From NCBI RefSeq assembly GCF_001904615.1, contig NZ_MRBY01000003.1, positions 39,249 to 103,248 of the forward strand: DNA of 64,000 bases, read 5' to 3'. A model generated the notes under the pieces. It saw nothing but the letters and a program-made list of their open reading frames with translations. It had not been told where the DNA came from and made no database searches. Both the position numbers and the translations under genes were made by a program. This DNA is from [Limnothrix rosea] IAM M-220. Lineage in GTDB: Bacteria; Cyanobacteriota; Cyanobacteriia; Cyanobacteriales; MRBY01. This document shows positions 48,689 to 58,113 of this stretch, in pieces (position 1 is the first letter of the stretch; the number at the start of each line of letters is the position of its first letter).

Positions 48689-49930
48689 TTATGGAGCTGC
48701 AGGTGAGTCCGCTGGGATTTGCCACGGAATGTATTTTTCAATCAAGGCGAGAAGTTCCTGGGAGCCGAAGGGCTTGGTGAGATAGTCAGAAGACCCCACC
48801 ATATTAGCTTTGACACGATCAATAAAACCTTCTTTGCCGGTCAACATGATAATGGGTGTGAGGCGAAAACGGTTAGAGGCTCGAAGCATATTACAGATTT
48901 GATTGCCATCTAATGTGGGCATGGCAATATCGCAAAGGATTAAATCGGGATCGTAATTGAAGGCGCGCTCAAAGGTGCTTAAAGGCTCCTGCACTAATTC
49001 CACTTCATAACCGTAGGGACGCAACATTTCTTCGACGGTTTTGCCGATGGTGAGATCGTCATCGATGCAAAGGATTTTCGGTGCTGTGAGGGTCTGGTTT
49101 TTTTCCCATGAGGGTTTTGCTGTTGTTGGAGATGAATGTTCTTCGGGATTCATCATCTGGATCCAGCCTTTTTCCACGTAGGGGTGCAGTGCTTTGGAGA
49201 GGGTAACAAGGTCACGGTTGAGGTAGCGGGCGAGTTGACGGAGGGATGTCTCTCCTTTGCTCCAGTGAATGAGTCTTTGGTAGGCATTGGGAGGCAGTTC
49301 GGCGGCGAGTTTGTGCTCGTATGTAATGACGGGGCATTGATGGGGGGATTTGATCAGTGGTAGTAGTTGTTTCCATTTTTGAACTTTCTTGGTGGTTTCG
49401 AGGAGGATGGTTGTAATGGAATAGCTGGCTAGTTGGGGTGATAGGGGTGTACTGAGGCGGAAGTTAAAGGAGCCTTGGTGGAGGCTTAGTAAATCAAATA
49501 GTGTTTCTTGGATCATGCACTGGAGGATGTGACGCCCTTGTTCGGTGGTGATTACGTTTTGTTCTAGGAGTAGCCAGAGATAGGCATACTCGATGATATT
49601 CATGGAGGCGATCGCCTGAGGGGTTTTCAGTTCATCTAGTTTTGTATCGAGACGATAGTGCCTTAAATAGCCTTTTAAACGATGGAGATTTGAACTGCGA
49701 TTATTGGTGGCGTAAACGATCTGACCATTCACAAAAAAGACATACCAAGCCAAATTAGGCTCTGAAGATGACTTGGCCTGATGGTGGGAAAAAAGTGCTG
49801 GGTCTTGCCAACTTGTGTTGTAAGCAAAGGAAGCGGTGGGTGCATCAATTACTAGTTGACCCGTACGCTGCCCTAACTCGACGAGCTGGAAAATGCTGCG
49901 AATATCGATTTCGTTGAGAGTCCCGTGCAT
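48689..49930 (-). CDS. PatA-type response regulator (PATAN-REC, PilG-like)
   Basis: 413 residues. The N-terminal DUF4388/PATAN region begins MHGTLNEIDIRSIFQLVELG and runs to about residue 265; after a short linker the receiver domain follows (ILCIDDDLTIGKTVEEML, Asp in LILCDIAMPTLDG, Lys in SSDYLTKPFG). PatA-type proteins control pilus extension and phototaxis outputs. First gene of the cluster, divergent from hmpF across 680 bp. Confidence 0.87.
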   Translation of the reverse strand: MHGTLNEIDIRSIFQLVELGQRTGQLVIDAPTASFAYNTSWQDPALFSHHQAKSSSEPNLAWYVFFVNGQIVYATNNRSSNLHRLKGYLRHYRLDTKLDELKTPQAIASMNIIEYAYLWLLLEQNVITTEQGRHILQCMIQETLFDLLSLHQGSFNFRLSTPLSPQLASYSITTILLETTKKVQKWKQLLPLIKSPHQCPVITYEHKLAAELPPNAYQRLIHWSKGETSLRQLARYLNRDLVTLSKALHPYVEKGWIQMMNPEEHSSPTTAKPSWEKNQTLTAPKILCIDDDLTIGKTVEEMLRPYGYEVELVQEPLSTFERAFNYDPDLILCDIAMPTLDGNQICNMLRASNRFRLTPIIMLTGKEGFIDRVKANMVGSSDYLTKPFGSQELLALIEKYIPWQIPADSPAAP

Positions 49931-50610
49931 GCTAATTCTCGCAACTTAATTTAGTCGCTAACTGATGTGTCTTGATCGCTAATGGGTAGGTTCGATTTTT
50001 TATAGTCACGTCTGCTATCTTCCGTTAACTTTTGGCCATGAATTTGAGAGTGAACGCAGCTTCTACCCGAACGCACCGAAAGAATTTACTGGCCGTATTT
50101 TAATGGATATGTCTAATTGCCAATATTGTATACACAACTGATATTCTCAATCAGTTACGGTTATGAATTTCTCAATAATTCAGGTTTGCGGTTTTGTGCC
50201 TGCTGCAACGACTTGAAGGAAAAATCGGTGCTCGATAGTGGGGCGATCGCCGGGTGATCAGACTCCGGATCTGTAACAACTGAGACAGAAAAAACGACTG
50301 TATATTCAGCCACAATAGTGAAACTTTGGATCTATGGTTCGAGATCGAGGTATGACAGTATATGGCCGTGAAAATCACGAAAAATTAAACTCTGAATCTT
50401 ACGATTATCAATAGCTATAATGATCCATTAGAATCGTGGCAATGTCGCTAGACTTGTTTTGAGCTGACTGCTACTAGACGAAAATCTTTGATTTTTCACG
50501 GAAAATTGCGAATTTTGTCATACTCTACTTCGATAGAGTGTTAGTTCTTTCGAGATCTTTACATTCACACCGCATTCAAGCACTAGAGCTTTCAAGGGGA
50601 ATTTAGCAGC
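49931..50610. promoter_or_regulatory. Shared upstream region of the pil cluster and hmpF
   Basis: 680 bp without a supportable gene between two divergent motility genes. It must hold two promoters. A+T-rich at 50360-50560; a small hairpin CGTGAAAATCACG occurs at 50365-50377. No operator could be defined. An unannotated small RNA is possible given the length. Confidence 0.4.
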
Positions 50611-52359
50611 GTGCTATATCTTGCAGAAGTCAAAAAGACAAAAGGTTTCATGGGCGTTAAAACGGAGGTAAAACTGCTCGCCTGTGAACGAAATGACAAA
50701 AGTTGGAGTGCCGTACCTGCTGATGAGGCGATCGCCGCCGATGATTTGAGCCAGTTTGGCGATGGTGCGCTGGTCGTTGTAAACCTTGGTGGCAACCGTC
50801 AAATTCAAGGCACTCCCGAACCTGCGGGTAACCGAATTTTAAGTATTCTCCAGAACTTCTCAAGGCTGTTGGAGAAAACAAAGGCTCAGGAAGAAGAAAT
50901 TGAACAGTGGAAACAATCCCTGACCTATCAAGCGGAAGAGCTCAACCGCCGTCAGGCAGAAATGGAAAATCGTTTAGAAGAGCTAGAAGGAGCAGAAGAA
51001 GAACTAGAGCGCCTAGCCGCTCAGCGAGATGAAGTCGAAAAACTCAAGGCCGAGTCCGATGCACTTAAAGCCGAATTTGACCGTAAACAAGCTGAACTAG
51101 AAGGTGCTTGGGAACATTTGCGGGGGGAACAAGCCCGTTTAGAAGAGCTGCAAAACGAGAGTAACGGCTCTAGCAATGGTGGCGGTAGCCTTGCACCGGA
51201 ACAAACGGAACGTCTCAAGGCAATTTTTGAACAAATTCAAGGGGCGATCGCCCCCACCGATAATTTTCAGGAGCGTTTGGCGAATGTCCTAGAAGCTTCA
51301 GAACAGCAACAACAACAGCTTAAAACAGGGTGGGACAGACTCGAAGAAGACCGCAGTCAGTACCAAAAACTAGAAAGTGATGTACAGGCGATCGCCACAG
51401 AGCTTGACCAACAAGAAGGCATTTTGAACGAAAAAACGAGCGCACTAGAAGCAGCAAAACGCCAAGTTCAAGTCCAGCAAGAATTATTGCAATCCAAGCA
51501 ACAATACCTCCAATTTTTGACCCTTGCCCTCCAAAACCATGAAGAATTAAGCACCTCCATTAGCGGACTAGCCGCCGGTCTGGGAGATTCCGAAACCGAG
51601 ATAGTAGATGTCGAAACCCTAGAGTCGATGCCCCTTGGCGAACTAGAAAGCACCGTTAACAATCTCAAAGGTGAATTAGATAAGCTGGTTAACTTCGTTA
51701 ATGACCAAGAAGAAGAACTAACCCTCCAGCACGATGCGGTAAAAGAACTACGCGAAAAAATCGAAGCCACCGATCCCAGCGATGTAATGGCCTATCAAGA
51801 ATTAGAAGAAGAGCTAAAAGACGAGCAAGAACGTATGGGCATGCTCAACGAAACCCTTGTGGGACAAAGACGAACCCTCCGCGATCGCCAATCGGTCATG
51901 CGTCAGCACCTACAAGTTTTAAAGCGTCGCCAAGGCGTGATCGAAGTTGAAGTAGAAACAAACATTAATCTCAATCCAGTCCTTGCCCGTATCCAAGACG
52001 AGCAGCAAGAATACGCAGAAAAACGCCAAAAACTCACCGAAATCCTTGAGCAGATGAACCAATCTGTGCAGCAGACAAAAGATGTTTTATCAACACAAGA
52101 ATCAGAAGTAAAACAAGAAAAAGAACGTTTCGAGCAACTACAAACCGAATACAAACAAAAGCAATTAAACTACGAACGTTTAAAAGTCAAAGTCGAACTA
52201 TACGAAGCCTATCTCCAACCATTACAAGACAACCTAGACCACATTAACCAGCCACTGCGGGAGTTAGAACAGCTGACTCACCAGTTTTCTAGCACCACCG
52301 AGCAACAGCAAAATCTAGCAAATGAATTAAAATCCACCCTAGATCCTTTAATGAACTAA
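50611..52359 (+). CDS. hmpF: Pilus motility taxis protein HmpF
   Basis: 582 residues. N-terminal beta-rich part LYLAEVKKTKGFMGVKTEVK then SWSAVPADEAIAADDLSQFG, which identifies the HmpF family; nearly all the rest (about 85-575) is coiled coil (runs of E, Q, L, K such as EEIEQWKQSLTYQAEELNRR). HmpF activates type IV pili in gliding and phototactic cyanobacteria. GTG start with AGGGGA about 10 nt upstream. Its place beside the pil cluster fits the role. Confidence 0.88.
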   Translation: MLYLAEVKKTKGFMGVKTEVKLLACERNDKSWSAVPADEAIAADDLSQFGDGALVVVNLGGNRQIQGTPEPAGNRILSILQNFSRLLEKTKAQEEEIEQWKQSLTYQAEELNRRQAEMENRLEELEGAEEELERLAAQRDEVEKLKAESDALKAEFDRKQAELEGAWEHLRGEQARLEELQNESNGSSNGGGSLAPEQTERLKAIFEQIQGAIAPTDNFQERLANVLEASEQQQQQLKTGWDRLEEDRSQYQKLESDVQAIATELDQQEGILNEKTSALEAAKRQVQVQQELLQSKQQYLQFLTLALQNHEELSTSISGLAAGLGDSETEIVDVETLESMPLGELESTVNNLKGELDKLVNFVNDQEEELTLQHDAVKELREKIEATDPSDVMAYQELEEELKDEQERMGMLNETLVGQRRTLRDRQSVMRQHLQVLKRRQGVIEVEVETNINLNPVLARIQDEQQEYAEKRQKLTEILEQMNQSVQQTKDVLSTQESEVKQEKERFEQLQTEYKQKQLNYERLKVKVELYEAYLQPLQDNLDHINQPLRELEQLTHQFSSTTEQQQNLANELKSTLDPLMN

Positions 52360-52441
52360 GTGAGCAAAACCCTCACTACTAAAATGTCAGTGAATCGTTT
52401 TTCATAGACATTTCAAATAAATTCTAGAATGCTTTATATCC

Positions 52442-52649
52442 TTACCTAACGTCAGTTATGGATAAGAATGTAGTCAAAATTCTTTAGAAAAAAGGAGACA
52501 CGGAGAAGGAGAGACACGGGGAAGCAAAGAAAATTTGCATTTTTTAAAAGCTAGTAGGATTGTTTGCATAGAAACATCTCCCGATCTCTCGCCCTCCCAT
52601 TCACCGCGTCGTACTTCCGAGCATGCTCAAGCAAAACTCACATTACCGA
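52442..52649 (+). mobile_element. MITE-like element, copy 2, with target duplications
   Basis: Core 52449-52643, 195 bp, about nine-tenths identical to copy 1 over its whole length and in the same orientation. Left terminus ACGTCAGTTATGGATAAG; right terminus reverse-complemented ATGTGAGTTTTGCTTGAG. Flanked by TTACCTA (52442-52448) and TTACCGA (52643-52649), a 7 bp target duplication with one later change. Inserted after hmpF, no gene damaged. Confidence 0.85.
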
Positions 52650-52883
52650 GGAAAGGCCTGCGAAGGGAGAAAGGGATTGCGAGAGGTAACACAATCTACT
52701 GATCATCCACCCCTAGCCTGCCTGAAAAAAGCTATGGTCAAAGCCGCCAGCAAAATCAAGACATCTGACAGACTTTAAATCCTTGTCCTGTCAAGATTTA
52801 ACCTGTTAAATTCCTGCCAGTCTTGACGACCATGATCACAAAATCTCTATTGCCAATTTCAGCAAAATGACAATAAAAAAAAC

Positions 52884-52911
52884 TCCCCAATCAAGCCAAA
52901 GCCACAGGGGA
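52884..52911 (-). terminator. Rho-independent terminator of the phosphoribulokinase gene
   Basis: TCCCC (52884-52888) and GGGGA (52907-52911) with a partly paired 18-base interior; on the minus strand a run of eight T follows at once. About 125 bp past the stop. Confidence 0.6.
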
Positions 52912-52941
52912 ATTTTAATAAATAATTTTGGATTTTATGGG

Positions 52942-52984
52942 CATTTCAAATAAGAATCGAAGGCGCTCCTCTTAATTTGAAATG
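52942..52984. repeat. Perfect 10 bp inverted repeat
   Basis: CATTTCAAAT (52942-52951) and ATTTGAAATG (52975-52984) are perfect complements, and AAGA/TCTT inside extends the stem to 14 bp with one bulge. It lies between the PRK stop and its terminator, so it is part of the 3' UTR. A related half (ATTTCGAATAAGAA) occurs at 55170. Confidence 0.6.
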
Positions 52985-53034
52985 ACGACAATTTAGAGCA
53001 CAAAATATTTTGCGTATTAGCGCCGCGATTGGTT

Positions 53035-53937
53035 TTAGTTGCCTGCTTCTTCGATCATCTGGTGAATGAGGGGGGCAAGAATGATTTCCATTGTGAAACC
53101 CATTTTGCTGCCGGGAACCACAAGGGTTGTATGGCGGGACATGAAAGAATTTGGAATCATGTCGAGTAGATAACGGAAGTCGATATCAAATCTTTCTCTA
53201 AAACGCTTGTTTGTGTGGACGACAACGAAGCTCTCATCGGGTGTGGGAATATCACGGGCGATGAAGGGGTTGGAGGTGTCAACGGTTGCCACTCGTTGGA
53301 AGTTGATGTGGGTGTTGGAAAACTGGGGGGTAATGTAGTTTACGTAGTCAGGCATCCGACGCAAAATTGTGTCAACGATCGCCTCGGCACTGTAGCCGCG
53401 CTCTGAGTTGTCACGGGCAATTTTTTGGATCCACTCAAGGTTCACGATGGGGACAACGCCGACAAGTAGGTCAACGTACTGGGCAACGTTCACGTTTTTA
53501 TTTTTATCAATTACGCCACCGTGGAGACCTTCATAAAATAAAATGTCGCTATCTGTGGCGATATCTTCCCAAGGTGTAAATTCGCCGGATTGGCATTCTG
53601 TACCTAGTCTTTTGTTGTGGAAGTCTGCTTCGGAGGGGTTGTGGAGATAGTAGCGTTTTTTGCCTGTGCCGGACTCGCCATATTCTTTGAATAGTTCTTC
53701 GAGCTTGTCGAGGATGTTGCAGTATAGACCGAAGTGACTGAGGTTTTTGCCCCCTGCTGAGGCTTTTGCCATCATGTCACGCATTTCTGCACGGTTGAAC
53801 TTGTGGTAGCTGTCGCCTTCAACGATGACGGGGTTAATGTTTTCGCGACGGAAAATATGTTCAAATGCACGCTTTACAGTGGAGGTTCCGGCACCGGAAG
53901 AGCCTGTGACTGCAATAATCGGATGTTTTTTAGACAT
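53035..53937 (-). CDS. Phosphoribulokinase, class I (proteobacterial type)
   Basis: Phosphorylates ribulose-5-phosphate to ribulose-1,5-bisphosphate, the Rubisco substrate. 300 residues. The P-loop region KKHPIIAVTGSSGAGTSTVK, FRRENINPVIVEGDSYHKFN, LFYEGLHGGVI, VPIVNLEWIQKIARD and VVDTSNPFIARDIPT type blocks match class I enzymes of purple bacteria (Rhodobacter PRK, about 290 residues) closely. Cyanobacterial Calvin-cycle PRK is normally class II, about 333 residues, with regulatory Cys near the P-loop; those are absent here. Single gene with its own terminator. Confidence 0.9.
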   Translation of the reverse strand: MSKKHPIIAVTGSSGAGTSTVKRAFEHIFRRENINPVIVEGDSYHKFNRAEMRDMMAKASAGGKNLSHFGLYCNILDKLEELFKEYGESGTGKKRYYLHNPSEADFHNKRLGTECQSGEFTPWEDIATDSDILFYEGLHGGVIDKNKNVNVAQYVDLLVGVVPIVNLEWIQKIARDNSERGYSAEAIVDTILRRMPDYVNYITPQFSNTHINFQRVATVDTSNPFIARDIPTPDESFVVVHTNKRFRERFDIDFRYLLDMIPNSFMSRHTTLVVPGSKMGFTMEIILAPLIHQMIEEAGN

Positions 53938-54382
53938 GAAGGATAAGGTTAAATCTAGGTTTAATGGGCGGTTGCTAGAACTTGAACAAATTATTTTGCC
54001 GAACTGGTTTGTGTTAGGGCTCGGCGATCGCCCCTGAGGGGACTCGCAATTGTCGTGGTAATCTAGCGGCGAGATTTAATAGTTACTTGATATAAGTGGT
54101 ATCCCGTAGCACAGATAATATCAGTCAACAGCGATATCGTATATTTCTCTTGCGATGTTCTTGTTTTGCCTTGGCGATCGCCTGTCTTCGGGCTAACTAA
54201 AATGCGAGAAAGTGCCCTTGGCTTTCTGGTTGTGAGCAAAAAAGATTTCTTCTGGTCTTGGCCTCTGGAGAGGCGCTAAATTACCGCAGGCTTCGTAAAA
54301 GTGAGCAGGATTTTATTTTAGGGATTTGTCTGGTTTGATCATCGGCTTTTACACTGGAAACTGCACTGCACCCCTAGGAAAG
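53938..54382. other. Intergenic region between PRK and a divergent unknown gene
   Basis: About 440 bp, two HIP1 octamers, no gene supported. It must hold the PRK promoter and that of the 54383 gene; no clear operator was seen. Confidence 0.4.
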
Positions 54383-55126
54383 ATGCCGCAATATCAAGTC
54401 GGTCAGCGATGGTCTTATCAGGCTCGCGCGGAGGATCAAGATTCGACGCTAATTATTGGCGCGATAGAAATAGAGCCTGCCATTGTTCACATCATTGTCG
54501 AAAAGGTGATGCTCACAGGTCTCGGTGAGTCGATGGATATTTGTCATTTACCCTTCGCCGAAGCTGCTCTAAATAATAGTGTGACTGATCTGCTGGAGGA
54601 GAATGTTGCTGTAGATTCTAGCTTCACAGAGGGTTTAGCGACATGGACGGCACAGCAGGGCGGTGTATTTCAATTATCTGTAGCTGAGGCGATCGCCACC
54701 ATTGCGAATGTGACCCAAACTTCGGCTAATGATACTTTTGATGCGATCGTTAAGAGAATGGAGGCGGAACAATCGCCAGAGACCATTCGTGAGTTGTATC
54801 GTAATTTGTTTGCCCTAGAAGAATGGTTTTTTCTCTGTAGGTCAGATAGCGAAGAAACCCCAGTGCAGTTGCAATTTGAAATGAATGGCGGATTTTCTCA
54901 GGCGGTGCTGGCTTTTACAAGTGCGGAAAAGGCGATCGCCGCGGCGGATAAACTCAATCTCTATCCCGATGGTGCAGATATTCGCCTGATGCCTGCTGAC
55001 ATTGATAAGGCAATTATTTGGCTGGATAGCGAAGCATGCCAATGTGAATGGGTTTGTTTTAATTTGACCCACAAACACTTTCCGCTCTACGTTGCCGACG
55101 CAGTCCGTATGAATTTAAAACGCTAG
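54383..55126 (+). CDS. Hypothetical protein, two-part
   Basis: 247 residues from ATG 54383 (MPQYQVGQRWSYQARAEDQD), with AGGAA just upstream; a TTG at 54326 would add 19 residues. The first 140 residues are beta-rich with KVMLTGLGESMDICHLPFAE; the rest is helical with KAIAAADKLNLYPDGADIRL and ending HFPLYVADAVRMNLKR. No family is recognised with confidence. No signal peptide or membrane helix. It stands alone. Confidence 0.55.
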   Translation: MPQYQVGQRWSYQARAEDQDSTLIIGAIEIEPAIVHIIVEKVMLTGLGESMDICHLPFAEAALNNSVTDLLEENVAVDSSFTEGLATWTAQQGGVFQLSVAEAIATIANVTQTSANDTFDAIVKRMEAEQSPETIRELYRNLFALEEWFFLCRSDSEETPVQLQFEMNGGFSQAVLAFTSAEKAIAAADKLNLYPDGADIRLMPADIDKAIIWLDSEACQCEWVCFNLTHKHFPLYVADAVRMNLKR

Positions 55127-55253
55127 AAATTAATCTCGATAGTCATCCCGAACTACTTTGAGATATGCAAATGTAGTCATTTCGAATAAGAACTAGAAAT
55201 TTTTTCCGTAGAGATTTGGGGGGAATTTCTCGACATGCCCAATAGCTCGTTGA

Positions 55254-55293
55254 AACCCCTTCCGCTCTTCGAGCACCTTCCCCAAGGAAGGAC
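55254..55293. repeat. 40 bp double-hairpin repeat, copy B
   Basis: GCTC-TTC-GAGC (55264-55274) and CCTTCC-CCAA-GGAAGG (55276-55291). Compared with copy A the second stem position is C-G instead of G-C, preserving pairing. Just beyond, at 55333-55372, lies CTTACAAAGGGGGATTTAGG, a common cyanobacterial short repeat. Confidence 0.7.
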
Positions 55294-55405
55294 ATAAGGT
55301 ACTCCAGCGTTTATTCGAAACTACTATAAAACCAAGTCCCTCTTACAAAGGGGGATTTAGGGGAATCAAGGTTTTTCGGCAAATTACACATCCATAAAGG
55401 CCTAA

Positions 55406-56299
55406 TCAAAACCCTAATTTTTCTAAGAGTGGCTTGGTCGAAACAATATGTTTACCCAGACCCAATTTTTCTGGCGGCACACCGAGGGCGAGGGAGACCA
55501 ATTGGGGTAGATGAATGATCGGTAAGCCTAATTTTTCGCCAATCACTTTTTCAACTTCCGGCTGCCGTGAATCTAAATTGAGGTGACATAACGGACAGGG
55601 AGTCACAATACAATCTGCCCCTGCGGCGATCGCCGCCTTGAGATGTTTGCCTGCCATCCGAAAAGACTGTTCTGTCGCATAGCTCGACAAAGGCCAACCA
55701 CAACATTGGGTTCTTCCTTCATAAACAACAGAGGTTGCGCCAACCGCTTCAAACACATTTTCTAGCGATCGCGGATCGACTGGATCATCGAAAGGAATCG
55801 TCTTCTGAGCACGCAATAAATAGCAGCCGTAAAAAGACGCACACTTTAAATTTTTCAGGGGCTTTTGTACCTTTTCCCGTAACTTGTCTAGGCCATAATC
55901 ACCGACCAGTGCCCAGAGAATATGTTTGACTTCCGTTGACCCTTGGTAGGGCGAACAGCTTTCCTTTTCTAAAAGACCATTAATCTGTTCAAAATATTCT
56001 GGTCGATTTTGCTTGGCATCCTTAAGTCGTTCATCCACATGACCAATGACCCCTTGGCAAGTGCTGCAATGGGTGAGGAGCGGTAAATTTAAAGACTCGG
56101 CGAGGGCAATATTGCGGGCATTAACGGTGTCTTCGAGGAGTTGGGACTCTTCTTTATAAGTGCCAGAACCGCAACAGGCTGCTTTTTTTAATTCAATGAG
56201 TTTAATATCCAGAGCACTTGCGAGAGCTGTTGTAGAGAGGTGAAGCTCCCGGCAAGCTCCTTGGGCGACACAACCGGGAAAATACGCGTAGCTCAACAT
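55406..56299 (-). CDS. HdrB-like (CCG-domain) iron-sulfur protein
   Basis: 297 residues annotated in cyanobacteria as CoB-CoM heterodisulfide reductase subunit B family. Two cysteine-rich CCG domains: AACCGSGTYKEES with HCSTCQGVIG, and TQCCGWPLSSYA with VTPCPLCHLNLDSRQ, sites for special [4Fe-4S] clusters. No methanogenic pathway exists here; in cyanobacteria it is thought to be an electron-transfer partner of a dehydrogenase. No HdrA/C or dehydrogenase gene is adjacent. Confidence 0.9.
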   Translation of the reverse strand: MLSYAYFPGCVAQGACRELHLSTTALASALDIKLIELKKAACCGSGTYKEESQLLEDTVNARNIALAESLNLPLLTHCSTCQGVIGHVDERLKDAKQNRPEYFEQINGLLEKESCSPYQGSTEVKHILWALVGDYGLDKLREKVQKPLKNLKCASFYGCYLLRAQKTIPFDDPVDPRSLENVFEAVGATSVVYEGRTQCCGWPLSSYATEQSFRMAGKHLKAAIAAGADCIVTPCPLCHLNLDSRQPEVEKVIGEKLGLPIIHLPQLVSLALGVPPEKLGLGKHIVSTKPLLEKLGF

Positions 56300-56382
56300 T
56301 TAAGCCAAACCTAGGATGAAGTGAATTCTTTTTTATCTTATCGTTGGCTTATATCCCAAGCAGCGAACAGTCACGTTTTGTT

Positions 56383-57153
56383 ATGTCTGAACCAATAAAT
56401 CATTCCGATGCGGCTCTACTAATGGCGTTGCAGTTAGGGAAAATACAGGCCGGCTTCCTTGGTCAAACGGCTCACGAGCTGCGATCGCCGATGAGTCACA
56501 TTATGAGTTTGCAGCAGCTAATTTTGACAGATCTATGTGAAGATCCAGCGGAAGAACGGGAGTTTATTGCCCAGTGCTACGCAGCCAGTCAAAAGTTTAT
56601 GCAATTGCTTGACCTCGTCGTCGATGTGTCGAAGTTGGACTATGGCGCAACTAAACCAAAGTCTACTCCTTTTGATGTCATGGGTATGATGGCGGAGCTA
56701 GAGTCAATTTGGGGCGTTAAGGCGAAAAACCGCAATCTTAATCTTCAGTTTCCGACTGTTCCAGAAAATTTTGCACTGGCTATGGTGGGCGATCGCCAAC
56801 GTATTTATCAATTCTTTATGACCTTGATCAATACAACAATCAATGAAACGCCGACGGGAGATATCATCTTTCACTACGAACAACCAGAGGGCGATCGCCT
56901 CGCCTTTCAGCTACGCTGCCAATGTGACCACAATTTTTGGCAAGATACCCGCGTCAAAGACTTAGAAATTAAAGCGAAACCAACCCTACAAGAACTCCAA
57001 GCCGCCGCCGAAGCTTTTGAGTTTTCGCCCGCCCTAAAATGGCAACTCTGCACAAAACTGATCACCACCCTAGGGGGACAAATTAAGCAAGACTATAGCT
57101 CTGAGGGGGTTATACAGGTAACGGGCTGGCTTCCTCTAGAGAACAAGAAATAA
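56383..57153 (+). CDS. Histidine-kinase-like protein with degenerate ATPase domain
   Basis: 256 residues from ATG 56383 (MSEPINHSDAALLM). The HisKA box is intact: GQTAHELRSPMSHIMSLQQL. An N-box-like MTLINTTINETPTGDII follows, but the expected G1 (DxGxG) and G2 (GxGLG) loops are missing in the last 70 residues. No sensor or membrane segment. So it may be a phospho-transfer or scaffolding protein rather than an active kinase. Its 3' end overlaps the convergent GNAT gene by 44 bp. Confidence 0.7.
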   Translation: MSEPINHSDAALLMALQLGKIQAGFLGQTAHELRSPMSHIMSLQQLILTDLCEDPAEEREFIAQCYAASQKFMQLLDLVVDVSKLDYGATKPKSTPFDVMGMMAELESIWGVKAKNRNLNLQFPTVPENFALAMVGDRQRIYQFFMTLINTTINETPTGDIIFHYEQPEGDRLAFQLRCQCDHNFWQDTRVKDLEIKAKPTLQELQAAAEAFEFSPALKWQLCTKLITTLGGQIKQDYSSEGVIQVTGWLPLENKK

Positions 57154-57592
57154 CACTGACGGGGTGGTCATGGTTATGGAGCACCATGGTGATGGTTTGA
57201 TTTTCTTGGAAACCAATACGTTCGTAGAATTTTTGTTGGTGCGTTGTCATGAGATAGATGCGCTCAACCCGATTCATGCGGGGGTGACTAATGAGGGTTT
57301 CAACGAGTTTGCGGCCTAGACCTAAACCCTGATAATCCGGATGAATCACCACATCCCAAATGGTGGCGCGGAAAATGCCGTCCGAGGTGCCGCGAGTAAA
57401 ACCAATCATGCGATCGCCATCCCATACCGTAACAACTGGATCGCTGTACTCAACTGCTATGCGTAGATCTTCTAGGGAACGAGACTTCGCCCAAAACGCC
57501 GTTATATCAAACAGTTCGCGCAACTGGTGTATGTCAACTCGTTCTTTTTCCACGGAAAATAGAATGTTGCTGCAATCCAAAGTCTTAGCCAT
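57110..57592 (-). CDS. GNAT-family N-acetyltransferase
   Basis: 160 residues. Acetyl-CoA-binding loop is DYQGLGLGRKLVETLI (Q/RxxGxG/A); the strand before is FRATIWDVVIHP and a later motif FYERIGFQEN fixes the fold. Substrate cannot be told; similar short cyanobacterial forms are RimI- or aminoglycoside-acetyltransferase-like. ATG 57592 (MAKTLDCSN) is chosen over GTG 57598 by convention only. Convergent overlap with the kinase-like gene. Confidence 0.88.
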   Translation of the reverse strand: MAKTLDCSNILFSVEKERVDIHQLRELFDITAFWAKSRSLEDLRIAVEYSDPVVTVWDGDRMIGFTRGTSDGIFRATIWDVVIHPDYQGLGLGRKLVETLISHPRMNRVERIYLMTTHQQKFYERIGFQENQTITMVLHNHDHPVSVISCSLEEASPLPV

Positions 57593-58113
57593 AATCACAT
57601 GGGGGATAATTGGGTAATAAATAACAAATTAACGACGTTGTTACCGAGATTTTTCGCGATTATCTGTCGCAACTTTGCTTCCGACTAATGGCGATCGCAT
57701 ATATCTCTACGCCTCCCATCAACCTGAAATCTGATGCACCAAACACCGCCAAAGAACCTTTAGAGTATCAAGTTTTTTAACTTAACCTTGATTTTTGACC
57801 ACAATTGTAGCGACTAGATTTAGAGTTGCGGCGTGTTTTTACCGCAAATTTGTCCTTTTATTTTAAGAAACGATAATATTTGGGTTGTTGAATGACTTTT
57901 AAATGATTTTGTCCAGTGATAGCTCCCCTTTTTTTCGCTAGCCCGCAAAGATAAAGATCTTGAAAAAATTATCCTAAAACAGGAAAAACAACGAATTCGC
58001 GGATTATAAAGAGTAAAACTGTAATAACTTCGCAAAAATACTACTGTAGATTCAACAATTGGGGTTAACCTTAAATTTAAACGAATCTCTGAGCACGATA
58101 CGGTATAAATCCA
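57593..58113. other. Intergenic region, about 520 bp, no gene seen
   Basis: Between the GNAT start and the amidase-like gene. A+T-rich with no supportable ORF on either strand, no hairpin with a T-run and no repeat of note. Promoters for both divergent genes must lie here. Confidence 0.4.

Noticed and set aside
50172..50378. Minus-strand 68-codon frame between the PatA-type gene and hmpF
   Set aside because: Low-complexity translation without start context; lies in a shared promoter region.
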